This document shows positions 50,392-59,202 of a stretch of DNA of 60,937 bases, piece by piece. Every line of letters starts with the position of its first letter. The stretch's first letter is position 1. The position numbers and the translations under genes are program-made. Below the pieces are notes generated by a model, which worked only from the letters and a program-made list of their open reading frames with translations, had not been told where the DNA came from and made no database searches. Origin of the DNA: DATKPC01 sp035524275 (GTDB lineage Bacteria; Pseudomonadota; Gammaproteobacteria; Burkholderiales; Burkholderiaceae_F); the NCBI GenBank assembly GCA_035524275.1, contig DATKPC010000006.1:1-60937 (forward strand), given 5' to 3'.

Positions 50392-51303
50392 TCAGGCGTC
50401 GTCGAGCGGCGCGCCGATCGCCTCGGCAATCGCCAACCGGGCCGCGCGGGCCACGGCGTGGCGATTGCCGGTCGCGAGCGGGATCGGCGGCAGCCAGTCG
50501 AGGGTCACGACGAGACGCGGCGCGGTGATGACGCGCCACAGCGAAGCGACCAGCGTCGTGTCGCCGATGTAGGTCGCGGCCTGCGACCGGATGCCCGACT
50601 GCGAGTACGAGATCGCGACCGGCCTCACCTCGCTCGCCTCGTCCAGGGCCGGCTGGATCAGGTTCGCGTGGAAGCGCTGCAGCCGCGTTCCGTCGCTCGT
50701 CGTCCCCTCCGGGAATATCGCCAGCGTCTCGCCCCGCTTCAGGTGCCTTGCCAGCGAGCGATTGATGCTGGCCACCGCATGCCGGCGGCCGCGTTCGACG
50801 TAAAGCGTGCCCACGAGGGTCACGAGCCAGCCGACGACCGGCCAGCTCGTGATGTCCGCCTTTGCGATGAAACGGGACGGCACCAGCGCGTCGATCGCAA
50901 AGACGTCGAGCCAGGAGACGTGGTTGGCGACGACGAGGCAGCCGCCGGCATTCGCGCCGTCGATTCCGCACGCGGCGCGGTGCGCGTCGATCGGTTGGCC
51001 GCGCGGCTCGAGGCGCACGCCGACGATCGCGAGCAGCATCCGCGACCACAGCCGGATCGCACGATTGCGCGCCGGCAGCGGCAGCCATGGAAACGCGAGC
51101 GCCGCCCAGGCGAGGCCCCAGGCGAGATGCAGCGAGACCAGCACCAGGGCGACGGGAGCAAGCACCAGGCGCAACGCGCGGCCGGCGACGGGGGGCGCGC
51201 CGCCGATCGCCGCCGCTGCGGCGCGGATCGGGCCGGCGTCGATCCCATCGATGGCGTCGGCGTCGATCGCGTCGGCGACGACGCGACGATCAGGGCCGTG
51301 CAT
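50392..51303 (-). CDS. plsC: 1-acyl-sn-glycerol-3-phosphate acyltransferase
   Basis: Membrane acyltransferase (303 aa) making phosphatidic acid. The HX4D motif is NHVSWLDVFAID, and the phosphate-binding block is IFPEGTTSDG. One or two hydrophobic helices (about 43-72) precede the catalytic domain. The first 40 residues are alanine/aspartate-rich and unlike the family, so a later start is possible. It is the last gene of the yqgE-ruvX-pyrR-pyrB-pyrC-plsC operon, nine bases after the dihydroorotase-like gene. Confidence 0.92.
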   Translation of the reverse strand: MHGPDRRVVADAIDADAIDGIDAGPIRAAAAAIGGAPPVAGRALRLVLAPVALVLVSLHLAWGLAWAALAFPWLPLPARNRAIRLWSRMLLAIVGVRLEPRGQPIDAHRAACGIDGANAGGCLVVANHVSWLDVFAIDALVPSRFIAKADITSWPVVGWLVTLVGTLYVERGRRHAVASINRSLARHLKRGETLAIFPEGTTSDGTRLQRFHANLIQPALDEASEVRPVAISYSQSGIRSQAATYIGDTTLVASLWRVITAPRLVVTLDWLPPIPLATGNRHAVARAARLAIAEAIGAPLDDA

Positions 51304-51312
51304 TCGCGCCGG

Positions 51313-52599
51313 TCACGAAGCGCCCCCGGGCTGACGCTCGTGGCGCACCTCCCCGGCGACGATCGTATAGCGGACACGGCCCTCCAACTCGTAGCCGATG
51401 AACGGCGTGATCTTGCCGTCGCTGACCAGCGTGTCGCCGGTGACGCGCCACGGCTCGCGCGGATCGAAGACGACGAGGTCGGCCTTCGCTCCGACCGCGA
51501 TCCGGCCGACGTCCTCGCCGAGCACGCGGGCCGGACCGCTCGTCACGCAGCGCAGCGCGCGGTCGAGCGGAATGCCGGCCGAAGCGGCCCATCGCAGCGT
51601 GAGCGGCAGCAGCGTCTCGAGCCCCGTGGCGCCGGGCGCCGCCTCGCCGAAGGGCAGCAGCTTGTCGTCGGCTCCGAGCGGCGCGTGATCGGAACAGATC
51701 GCGTCGAGCGTGCCGTCGGCCAGCGCGGCGACGATCGCGTCGCGATCGCGCTGCGTGCGCAGCGGCGGGTCGAGGCGGAAGTTGGAATCGAAGTAGCCGA
51801 TATCGACGTCGATCAGGTGCACGTGGTGGATGCCGACGTCGGCGCTGACCGGCAGGCCCTCGCGCTTGGCTGCCCGCACGAGCTCGATCCCGGGCGCGCT
51901 GGACAGGCGCCCGACGTGGATGCGGGCACCGGTGGCCCGCTGCAGCTCGAAGATCGTATGCAGCGCGACGGTCTCGGCGACGACCGGAATCGACGGCAGC
52001 CCGAGGCGCCCGGCCACCGCCCCGGCGCCCGCCACGCCCGAGCCGGCCAGCGACTCCTCGACCGGGACGAGCCAGAGCGCGAGGTCGAAAGTTCGCGCGT
52101 AGCGCATCGCCTGCAGCAGCACGGACTTGTCACGTGGCAGGCACCCGGTCTGCGCGAACGCGACGCAGCCGACGCCTGCCAGCGTCTCGATCTCCGCCAG
52201 GGCACTGCCCTGCAGCCCGGTCGTCAGCGCGCCGACCGGATAGAGGCGGGCGCCCTGCGCTTCGCGCGAGCGCTGGCGCAGCATCCGGACCAGCCCCGGC
52301 TCGTCGAGCGGCGGATCGGTGTCGGGCGGGCAGACGACGCCGGTCACCCCGCCGGCGAGCGCGGCGCGCATCTCGACACGCAACGCGCCCTCGACGCCCG
52401 GCTCGCGCATCCGCGCGCACAGGTCCACGAGACCCGGCGCGACGACGAGACCCGCGGCGTCGAGTCGGCGCTGCGCGACCCATCCCGCCGGCGCGTCGCC
52501 GAACGCGGCGATCCGGCCGTCGGAGACGAAGACGTCGACGACGCGATCGGTCCCGGATTCGGGATCGATGACGCGGCCACGAGCGATCTGCAGGTTCAT
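51313..52599 (-). CDS. Dihydroorotase-like protein lacking metal ligands (PyrC'/PyrX)
   Basis: Amidohydrolase fold (428 aa) homologous to dihydroorotase, but the metal-binding HxH is lost: the segment reads PGLVDLCARMREPG, so Cys61 and Arg63 replace the two histidines. SDHAPLGADDK and LETLLPLTLRW are kept. In Pseudomonas and relatives such inactive paralogues form a structural complex with aspartate carbamoyltransferase and are required for its activity. Position 25 bases after the pyrB stop fits this. A catalytic dihydroorotase must be encoded elsewhere. Confidence 0.92.
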   Translation of the reverse strand: MNLQIARGRVIDPESGTDRVVDVFVSDGRIAAFGDAPAGWVAQRRLDAAGLVVAPGLVDLCARMREPGVEGALRVEMRAALAGGVTGVVCPPDTDPPLDEPGLVRMLRQRSREAQGARLYPVGALTTGLQGSALAEIETLAGVGCVAFAQTGCLPRDKSVLLQAMRYARTFDLALWLVPVEESLAGSGVAGAGAVAGRLGLPSIPVVAETVALHTIFELQRATGARIHVGRLSSAPGIELVRAAKREGLPVSADVGIHHVHLIDVDIGYFDSNFRLDPPLRTQRDRDAIVAALADGTLDAICSDHAPLGADDKLLPFGEAAPGATGLETLLPLTLRWAASAGIPLDRALRCVTSGPARVLGEDVGRIAVGAKADLVVFDPREPWRVTGDTLVSDGKITPFIGYELEGRVRYTIVAGEVRHERQPGGAS

Positions 52600-52624
52600 G
52601 CGATGCCATCCACGGACATGGCGG

Positions 52625-53611
52625 TCATATCCTCGGCGACGACGACGCGATCGCCATGACGGCCATGCGGACCGCGATCCCGAACGTCACCTGCGGGAGG
52701 ATCACGCTCTGCGGGCCGTCGGCAACGCTCGAATCGATCTCGACCCCGCGGTTCATCGGTCCCGGATGCATGACGATCGCGTCGGGCCGGGCGAGCCGCA
52801 GCTTCTCCGGCGTCAGCCCGTAGTTGCGGAAGTACTCGTGCGCCGAGGGCAGCAGTGCGCCGCGCATCCGCTCGTTCTGCAGCCGCAGCATGATGATGAC
52901 GTCGGCGCCGCGGATGCCGTCGTCCAGGCGCGTGAAGACGCGCACGCCGAGCGACTCCAGGCCGGCCGGCAGCAGCGTCAGCGGGCCGACGGCCCGAACT
53001 TCCGGCACGCCGAGCGTCGTGAGCGCGTGGATCGCGGAGCGGGCGACGCGGGAGTGGAGGATGTCGCCGACGATCGCGACCGTCAGGTTGCGGAAGTCCT
53101 TCTTGTAGTGGCGGATCGTGTAGGCGTCGAGCAGCGCCTGCGTCGGGTGCGCGTGGCGGCCGTCGCCGGCGTTGATCACGTGCACGTGCGGCGCGACGTG
53201 GCGCGCGATCAGGAACGGGGCGCCACTGGTGGCGTGGCGCACGACGAACATGTCAGCCTGCATCGCGCTCAGGTTGTCGATCGTGTCGAGCAGCGATTCG
53301 CCCTTGCTCGTGCTCGACGCCGCGATGTTGAGGTTGAAGACGTCGGCGCTCAGGCGCCGCGCCGCGATCTCGAAGGTCGTGCGCGTCCGCGTCGAGTTCT
53401 CGAAGAACAGGTTGAACACCGAACGCCCACGCAGCAGCGGCACGCTCTTCACCTCGCGCGCGGCAACGTTGATGAAGCTGTCGGCCGTGTCGATGATCCG
53501 CTCGATGATCGGTCGCGGCAGCCCCTCGATCGTGATGAGGTGGTGCAGTTCCCCGTTGCGGTTGAGCTGCGGGTTGCGCCGGGGGAGCGCGTCGGCATCC
53601 GGGCTAGCCAT
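52625..53611 (-). CDS. pyrB: Aspartate carbamoyltransferase catalytic chain
   Basis: Condenses carbamoyl phosphate with aspartate in pyrimidine synthesis (328 aa). The carbamoyl-phosphate site FFENSTRTRTTFEIA has Ser73-Thr74-Arg75-Thr76-Arg77. Further blocks are GDGRHAHPTQALLDAYTI, DVIIMLRLQNERM and VMHPGPMNRGVEID. Overlaps pyrR by eight bases. No regulatory chain pyrI is present, consistent with the PyrB-PyrX type of holoenzyme. Confidence 0.97.
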   Translation of the reverse strand: MASPDADALPRRNPQLNRNGELHHLITIEGLPRPIIERIIDTADSFINVAAREVKSVPLLRGRSVFNLFFENSTRTRTTFEIAARRLSADVFNLNIAASSTSKGESLLDTIDNLSAMQADMFVVRHATSGAPFLIARHVAPHVHVINAGDGRHAHPTQALLDAYTIRHYKKDFRNLTVAIVGDILHSRVARSAIHALTTLGVPEVRAVGPLTLLPAGLESLGVRVFTRLDDGIRGADVIIMLRLQNERMRGALLPSAHEYFRNYGLTPEKLRLARPDAIVMHPGPMNRGVEIDSSVADGPQSVILPQVTFGIAVRMAVMAIASSSPRI

Positions 53612-54116
53612 GCGGCCGCTCCAGCGTGAGGTGCAGCCGGCCCGATCCGTCGCGCGACAGCGACACGTTGACCTCGGGCGGCAGCTCGACGGTGCAGCCC
53701 ACGACGCCCGCCGCGATCGGCAGCTCGCGCCCCCCGCGGTCGACGAGGACCGCGAGATCGATCCGCGCCGGACGACCGTAGTCGAAGATCTCGTTCATCC
53801 CGGCGCGCACGGTCCGCCCGGTGTACAGGACGTCGTCGACCAGCAGCAGCGCGCGGCCGGCGACGTCGAACGGGATGCGCGAAGGGCGCACGGCGGGATT
53901 GAGCCCGGTGCGCGAAAAGTCGTCGCGGTAGAACGAGATGTCCAGCGCTCCGATCGGCGTCGCGATGCCGAGTTCCTCGCGCAGGCGTTCCGCGAGCCAT
54001 ACGCCGCCGGTATGGATGCCGACGAGCCCGACCTGCGACAGGTCGCGCCCGCGCATCAGGTCGCCGACGCGCCGCGCGAACGTCGCGTAGATGGCCTCGG
54101 CGTCGAGATCGATCAT
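53604..54116 (-). CDS. pyrR: Bifunctional pyr regulator / uracil phosphoribosyltransferase
   Basis: Phosphoribosyltransferase fold (170 aa) with the PRPP loop LLLVDDVLYTGRT and the PyrR-specific LDISFYRDDFSR and SRIPFDV. In Gram-positives it binds pyr leader RNA; in proteobacteria the role may be mainly uracil salvage. The start at 54116 overlaps the ruvX stop by 4 bases (ATGA). No PyrR anti-antiterminator hairpin was recognised in the surrounding sequence, which is fully coding. Confidence 0.94.
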   Translation of the reverse strand: MIDLDAEAIYATFARRVGDLMRGRDLSQVGLVGIHTGGVWLAERLREELGIATPIGALDISFYRDDFSRTGLNPAVRPSRIPFDVAGRALLLVDDVLYTGRTVRAGMNEIFDYGRPARIDLAVLVDRGGRELPIAAGVVGCTVELPPEVNVSLSRDGSGRLHLTLERPHG

Positions 54117-54571
54117 GTCCGAAGCTCCCGGCCGACCGCGGCGGCGGCCCGCCGCTCGTCGAGCCACTGCTGAAGGATCACGCACGCGGCGTAGTCGTCG
54201 CTCGCGCGTTCGGGGTGCAGGACCGCCGAGGAGTAGCGCTCGTCGACGCGCGCCACCGGGCGGCGGAAACGTCCCTCGAGCTGGCGCGCGAAACGCTCGC
54301 ACGCGAACGTCATCTCGTGCGGCGCGCCGTCCGGATGGCGCGGGATGCCGACGACGAAGCTCGCCGGCAGCCAGTCGTGCACGAGGCGCTCGATCGCGGG
54401 CCAGCGCTGCACGGCCGCCGCCGCGACGACCGCCAGCGGCCGCGCGGCGCCGGTCAGCGGACTGCCGATGGCGACGCCGATGCGACGGCGGCCGAAATCG
54501 AACCCCAGCACGACGCCGTCGTCGGCCCGGACACCACCGGCCACGGCCGGCATCCGGCCCGCCTCAGGCAT
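54113..54571 (-). CDS. ruvX: YqgF/RuvX-family Holliday junction resolvase-like protein
   Basis: RNase-H-fold nuclease (152 aa) implicated in pre-16S rRNA processing. It opens with VVLGFDFGRRRIGVAIG and has FVVGIPRHPDGAPHEMT and VDERYSSAVL with the later catalytic Asp-Asp region SDDYAACVILQQWL. Its ATG lies inside the end of yqgE (8-base overlap). The first 17 residues look non-conserved, so an internal start (for example the GTG at VLGFDFG) is possible. Confidence 0.93.
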   Translation of the reverse strand: MPEAGRMPAVAGGVRADDGVVLGFDFGRRRIGVAIGSPLTGAARPLAVVAAAAVQRWPAIERLVHDWLPASFVVGIPRHPDGAPHEMTFACERFARQLEGRFRRPVARVDERYSSAVLHPERASDDYAACVILQQWLDERRAAAAVGRELRT

Positions 54572-55118
54572 GGCCGACCTGGCCGCTCAACTGCAGGCTG
54601 TCGATGCCGAGCAGCGCCAGCGCAGCCGCGAAGCGCTCCTCGGCAGGCACTTCGAAGATCACGCGCTGGTCGGCGCCGACCGTGAGCCAGGCGTTCTGCG
54701 CGATCTCGTTCTCGAGCTGACCCTGCGCCCAGCCGGAGTATCCGAGCGTCACCAGCATGCGCTGCGGCCCGCTGCCTCCGGCGACCGCCTCGAGCACGTC
54801 CTTGGATGTCGTGAGCGCGATGCCTGCGGCGACCGACAGCGAGGACGTGTAGTCGCCTGCCGGCTCGTGCAGCACGAAGCCGCGCTCGGACTGCACCGGG
54901 CCGCCGAAGAAGACCGGCGTCGTTCGCCAGGGATCGATCTCGAGCTTCAGGTCGATCTTGTCGAAGAGGCGCTCGAGCGTCAGGTCGGTGGGGCGATTGA
55001 TGACCAGCCCCAGCGCGCCCTTGTCCTCCGAGTGCTCGCAGACGTAGATGACGGTCCCGGTGAAGTTCGGGTCCGCCATCGTCGGCATCGCGATCAGGAA
55101 CTGGTTGGTCAGGTTCAT
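54564..55118 (-). CDS. yqgE: YqgE/AlgH family protein
   Basis: Conserved protein of unknown biochemical role (184 aa; called AlgH in Pseudomonas). Hallmarks: FLIAMPTMADPNFTGTVIYV, GALGLVINRPTDLTLERL, FFGGPVQSERGFVLH and LGYSGWAQGQLENEI. It heads the pyr-containing operon, an arrangement widely conserved in betaproteobacteria. The start at 55118 (MNLTNQFLI) is set by homology; the longer frame is not conserved. Confidence 0.95.
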   Translation of the reverse strand: MNLTNQFLIAMPTMADPNFTGTVIYVCEHSEDKGALGLVINRPTDLTLERLFDKIDLKLEIDPWRTTPVFFGGPVQSERGFVLHEPAGDYTSSLSVAAGIALTTSKDVLEAVAGGSGPQRMLVTLGYSGWAQGQLENEIAQNAWLTVGADQRVIFEVPAEERFAAALALLGIDSLQLSGQVGHA

Positions 55119-55249
55119 CGATACGCCTGTGCGAGCGCGTCCTGGACCGAACGGCGGGGGGCGCCATTGCGTCGCGTCCATTGTAGAACGCGGCCGCCGC
55201 GGGCGGGACGCCGGCGCGCGGCCTCCCGATGAGGATAAGATCCGGGCCG

Positions 55250-56713
55250 ATGGACAGCGCCCTGGTCTGGTTCCGCCGCGACCTGCGTCTCGACGACCAT
55301 GCGGCGCTGCATGCGGCGCTGCGCGGCGCGCGGCGCGTCCATTGCGCCTTCGTGTTCGACCGCGACATCCTCGATCCCCTGCTCGCCGAAGGGGCGCGGG
55401 CGGATCGCCGCGTCGAGTTCATCCACGGCAGCGTCGTCGAGCTCGATCGCACGCTGCGAGCGCACGGCGGCTGCCTGCTCGTGCGCCACGGCCGCGCCGT
55501 GGACGAGATCGTCCGGCTGGCCGACCGGCTGCGCGTCGACGCGGTATTCGCGAATCACGACGACGATCCATTCGCGCTCGCCCGGGATCGGCAGGTCGCG
55601 GCCGCGCTGCGCGCCGACGGCCGCTCGTTGCAGACGCGCAAGGACCATGTCGTCTTCGAGCGCGACGAGGTCATGACGGCGCAGGGCACGCCCTTCTCGG
55701 TCTTCACGCCGTACCGCAATGCCTGGCTGAAGAAGCTCGCGCCGTTCTACCTGAAGGCGTACCCGGTGGAGCGCCACCTCGCCGCGCTGGCGCCGCCGGC
55801 GGACGACGCCGCGGTGCCGGACCTCGGCACGCTCGGCTTCGCGCCGACCAATCTCGCGGAGCTGCAGATCGGCGCGGGCGAGCGCGCGGCGCGGCTGGCG
55901 CTCGAGGACTTCGCCGGGCGCATCGACCGCTACGCGGCGGCGCGCGACTTTCCGTCGCGCAAGGGACCGTCCTATCTTTCGGTGCACCTGCGGTTCGGCA
56001 CGCTGTCGATCCGCCGCGCCGCGGCGCTGGCCGTCGACCGGATCGCGCACCACGGCCCGGACGCCGAAGCCGCGCGCGGTGCGCAGGCGTGGCTCGGGGA
56101 ACTCGTCTGGCGCGACTTCTACCAGATGATCCTCGCGCATCATCCGCGCGTCGTCGAGCAGGCCTTCAAGCCGGAGTACGACCGGATCCGCTGGGCCGAC
56201 CCGGCGCCGCTGCTCGACGCCTGGCGCGACGGGCGCACCGGCTACCCGCTCGTCGACGCGGCGATGCGGCAGATCAACCGTACCGGGTACATGCACAACC
56301 GGCTGCGGATGGTCGTCGCCAGCTTCCTGACGAAGGACCTCGGCATCGACTGGCGCCACGGCGAGAGGTATTTCGCCCGCCACCTGAACGACTACGACCT
56401 CGCCTCCAACAACGGCGGCTGGCAATGGGCCGCCTCGAGCGGCTGCGACGCGCAGCCGTACTTCCGGATCTTCAACCCGATGACGCAGTCGGAGCGGTTC
56501 GACCCGGACGGCGCGTTCATCCGCCGCTACCTGCCGCAGCTCGCGGGCTACACCGCGGCCGAGATTCACGCCCCGTGGCGCGCCTCGCCGGCGCGGCAGC
56601 GCGAGGCCGGCTGCGTGATCGGCGTCGACTATCCGGCGCCGGTCGTCGATCACGCCGCGGCGCGGGCGGCGACGCTTCAGCGGTACGCGGTCGCGCGCGA
56701 TCGCGCGGACTGA
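55250..56713 (+). CDS. phrB: Deoxyribodipyrimidine photo-lyase, class I CPD type
   Basis: FAD- and antenna-dependent photolyase (487 aa) repairing UV pyrimidine dimers. N-terminal antenna domain SALVWFRRDLRLDDHAAL; FAD-binding region WRDFYQMIL, RTGYMHNRLRMVVASFLTKD and LASNNGGWQWAASSGCDAQP, which are family signatures, with the conserved Trp residues present. The start at 55250 is preferred over an ATG seven codons upstream. Divergent from yqgE with a 131-base gap; no operon partner. Confidence 0.95.
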   Translation: MDSALVWFRRDLRLDDHAALHAALRGARRVHCAFVFDRDILDPLLAEGARADRRVEFIHGSVVELDRTLRAHGGCLLVRHGRAVDEIVRLADRLRVDAVFANHDDDPFALARDRQVAAALRADGRSLQTRKDHVVFERDEVMTAQGTPFSVFTPYRNAWLKKLAPFYLKAYPVERHLAALAPPADDAAVPDLGTLGFAPTNLAELQIGAGERAARLALEDFAGRIDRYAAARDFPSRKGPSYLSVHLRFGTLSIRRAAALAVDRIAHHGPDAEAARGAQAWLGELVWRDFYQMILAHHPRVVEQAFKPEYDRIRWADPAPLLDAWRDGRTGYPLVDAAMRQINRTGYMHNRLRMVVASFLTKDLGIDWRHGERYFARHLNDYDLASNNGGWQWAASSGCDAQPYFRIFNPMTQSERFDPDGAFIRRYLPQLAGYTAAEIHAPWRASPARQREAGCVIGVDYPAPVVDHAAARAATLQRYAVARDRAD

Positions 56714-56811
56714 TGCCGGCCGGACCGCGGCGACCGGACGCTGATTCTGCGCAAGCGGAACAGCTTGCCACGCCGCTATCATCGAAGCTTTGACCACGCG
56801 ACGAGCAAAAG

Positions 56812-58512
56812 ATGCCGACGGGCGCCATCGATCGCTTCTGGCTGAAGAGCTACCCGCCGGGCGTGCCGGCGGACGTCGACTGCACGCGCTACCGCTCGCT
56901 CGCGCAGCTGCTGGAGGAGGCGTTCGCCACCTATGGCGCGCGTCCGGCCTATCGCGGCTTCGGCGTCGAGATGTCGTACGCGGAGCTGGATCGACGCTCC
57001 GCCGCGATCGCCGCCTGGCTGCAGGATGCCGGCGTCGGCCGCGGGGCGCGCGTCGCACTGATGCTTCCGAACGTCCTGGCGTTCCCGGTCGCGATGTGCG
57101 GCGCGCTGCGCGCCGGCTGCGCCGTCGTCAACGTGAATCCCCTCTACACGCCGCGCGAGCTGGAGCACCAGTTGCGCGATTCCGGCGCGGAGGTCATCTT
57201 CATCCTGGAGAACTTCGCTTCGACGCTGCAGGCGGTACGCGGGAAGACGCCGTTGCGGCACGTCGTGCTGTGCTCCACCGGAGACCTGCTGGGATTCCCG
57301 AAGGGAGTCGTCGTGAACTTCGTCGTCCGGCGGGTGCGCAAGCTCGTCCCGCCGTACGAGCTGCCAGGCGCCGAGCGCTTCGAGCGCGTGCTGGCGCGCG
57401 GACTGCGCCTGCCGCGGAAACCGGTCGACATCGGCCCGGACGACGTCGCGTTCCTGCAATACACGGGCGGCACCACCGGGGTCTCCAAGGGGGCCACGCT
57501 CCTTCATCGCAATCTCGTCGCCAACGTCCTGCAGTCGGAAGCCTGGTACCAGCCGGGGATGAAGCGCATGAAAGCGGGCGAGCAGGTGACAACCGTCGTC
57601 GCGCTGCCGCTCTACCACGTGTTCGCGCTGACGGCGTGCGCGCTGCTTGCGATGCGAAGCGGCGGCAAATGCATCCTGATCCCGAACCCGCGCGACCTGG
57701 CCGGCCTCGTGAAGGAACTCCAGGGGCAGGCGTTCCACGTGTTTCCGGCCGTCAACACGCTCTTCAACGCACTGGTCAACTTCGAGCCGTTCCGCAAGCT
57801 CGACTTCTCGCGGCTGCTGCTGTGCGTCGGCGGCGGGATGGCGGTCCAGGAAGCCGTCGCGCAACGGTGGCTGGCGGTCACCGGATGTCCGATCTGCGAG
57901 GGCTATGGCCTTTCGGAAACCTCGCCGTCGGCGATCTGCAACAGCACCGACACCGATCGCTACACCGGGACGATCGGGCTGCCGCTGCCCTCGACCGAAG
58001 TCGCGCTCCTGGACGACGGCGGGAATCCGGTCGAGCTCGGCGCGCCCGGCGAAATCGCGATCCGCGGGCCGCAGGTCATGGCCGGCTACTGGCAGCGTCC
58101 CGACGAGACCGCGCGCGTGATGACCGCGGACGGATTCCTGCGGACGGGCGACGTCGGCGTGATGGACGCCGAGGGCCGGATCCGCATCGTCGACAGGAAG
58201 AAGGACATGATCCTGGTTTCCGGCTTCAACGTGTATCCGAACGAGATCGAGAACGTGCTGATGATGCACCCCGGAATCCTCGAATGCGCCGCGGTCGGCG
58301 TCTCCGATTCGCACACCGGCGAAGCCGTGAAGGTCTTCGTGGTGCGTCGCGACCCGGAACTGACCGAACGCGCGATCCGCGACTTCTGCGCCGAGCGGCT
58401 GACGGGCTACAAGCGGCCGCGCTACATCGAATTCCGCCCTGCGCTGCCGAAGACCGGCGTCGGCAAGGTCCTGCGGCGCGAACTGCGGGACGGCGAACAT
58501 CCCGCGAGATGA
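56812..58512 (+). CDS. fadD: Long-chain fatty acid--CoA ligase
   Basis: AMP-forming acyl-CoA synthetase (566 aa). The AMP-binding signature is FLQYTGGTTGVSKGATLLHRN, followed by EGYGLSETSPSAIC, TGDVGVMDAEGRIRIVDRKK and the C-terminal catalytic lysine in KTGVGKVLRREL. Length and the N-terminal block FWLKSYPPGVPADVD match FadD. Monocistronic by spacing; 99 bases separate it from phrB. A few FadD-like ligases have other carboxylate substrates, so the chain-length preference is assumed. Confidence 0.93.
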   Translation: MPTGAIDRFWLKSYPPGVPADVDCTRYRSLAQLLEEAFATYGARPAYRGFGVEMSYAELDRRSAAIAAWLQDAGVGRGARVALMLPNVLAFPVAMCGALRAGCAVVNVNPLYTPRELEHQLRDSGAEVIFILENFASTLQAVRGKTPLRHVVLCSTGDLLGFPKGVVVNFVVRRVRKLVPPYELPGAERFERVLARGLRLPRKPVDIGPDDVAFLQYTGGTTGVSKGATLLHRNLVANVLQSEAWYQPGMKRMKAGEQVTTVVALPLYHVFALTACALLAMRSGGKCILIPNPRDLAGLVKELQGQAFHVFPAVNTLFNALVNFEPFRKLDFSRLLLCVGGGMAVQEAVAQRWLAVTGCPICEGYGLSETSPSAICNSTDTDRYTGTIGLPLPSTEVALLDDGGNPVELGAPGEIAIRGPQVMAGYWQRPDETARVMTADGFLRTGDVGVMDAEGRIRIVDRKKDMILVSGFNVYPNEIENVLMMHPGILECAAVGVSDSHTGEAVKVFVVRRDPELTERAIRDFCAERLTGYKRPRYIEFRPALPKTGVGKVLRRELRDGEHPAR

Positions 58513-58564
58513 TTCCAGGGCGCGGCGGGCGCGTCCCGTGGCCCGACACGAGGAGGAGTGCCCG

Positions 58565-59149
58565 ATGAAGAAGGAATTCAAGCCACGCCCGAAACGGGAT
58601 TTCGGCGAAGGCCGGCCGGCGCGCGCCGCAGGTCCGCCGCGCGGACGAGGTACGGCCCGGCCCGGCGCGGCGCCAGGGCCGCGAAGCGGTTCGCGCCCCG
58701 AACGCGGTCCGCGCCCCGAACGCAGTTCGCGCCCCGAACGCAGTTCGCGCCCCGAACGCGGGCCCCGCGAGCGTCCGGCGCGCGGATCCGACGAGGCTGC
58801 GCGCCCTTGGCGCGACGACGAGGAACGCGGCGTCCCGGGATTCCATGCGCCACGAGCGGGCTTCAGCGTCGTTCTCGATCCGGACGTGGCACGCGTGTTT
58901 CGGGGTGATGCCTCGGTCAACAAGGCGCTACGCCTGGTGATCGCGCTGACGCAGGTCGTCGAAGGTCCGGCAAGCGCGCGATCGCCCGCCGCCGGGCGGA
59001 CGGCGCTGCGAGCGCCGCACGAGCGCGACACGGCCCCCGGCGCGGGCGCGTCGGCCGATCGCCCGCCTCGGCGCAGCCGCTACGAGGGCAGTCCGGAGGC
59101 GCGCGGCTTCACGCGCAAGCCGCGGCCGCAGGACGAGGACACGGAGTGA
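58565..59149 (+). CDS. Low-complexity arginine/proline-rich protein with a short conserved-looking core, unknown function
   Basis: A 194-residue basic protein with an excellent ribosome site (GAGGAGGAG) before the ATG at 58565. Residues about 1-95 are Arg/Pro/Gly-rich and include four tandem RPERG/S units encoded by an 18-base repeat. A structured stretch follows (GFSVVLDPDVARVFRGDA and VNKALRLVIALTQVV, about 98-132), then another disordered tail. Such layouts recall RNA-binding or nucleoid-associated disordered proteins. No family is recognised; the fold of the core and any function are open. Confidence 0.7.
   Translation: MKKEFKPRPKRDFGEGRPARAAGPPRGRGTARPGAAPGPRSGSRPERGPRPERSSRPERSSRPERGPRERPARGSDEAARPWRDDEERGVPGFHAPRAGFSVVLDPDVARVFRGDASVNKALRLVIALTQVVEGPASARSPAAGRTALRAPHERDTAPGAGASADRPPRRSRYEGSPEARGFTRKPRPQDEDTE
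58690..58761 (+). repeat. 18-bp coding tandem repeat, 4 units
   Basis: Four units of TTCGCGCCCCGAACGCGG (58690, 58708, 58726 and 58744; units differ at one or two bases) inside the preceding gene. Each encodes six residues of the RPERG/S type. Near identity suggests recent expansion, so copy number may vary between strains. Confidence 0.9.
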
Positions 59150-59202
59150 AGGCCGCCGGCCCGCGGCATGCGCGGCGCGGCGCGTAAGGACGACGGCGAG
59201 CC

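Noticed and set aside
50296..52659. A 787-residue plus-strand frame opposite plsC and the dihydroorotase-like gene
   Set aside because: Shadow translation; both minus-strand genes have clear motifs.
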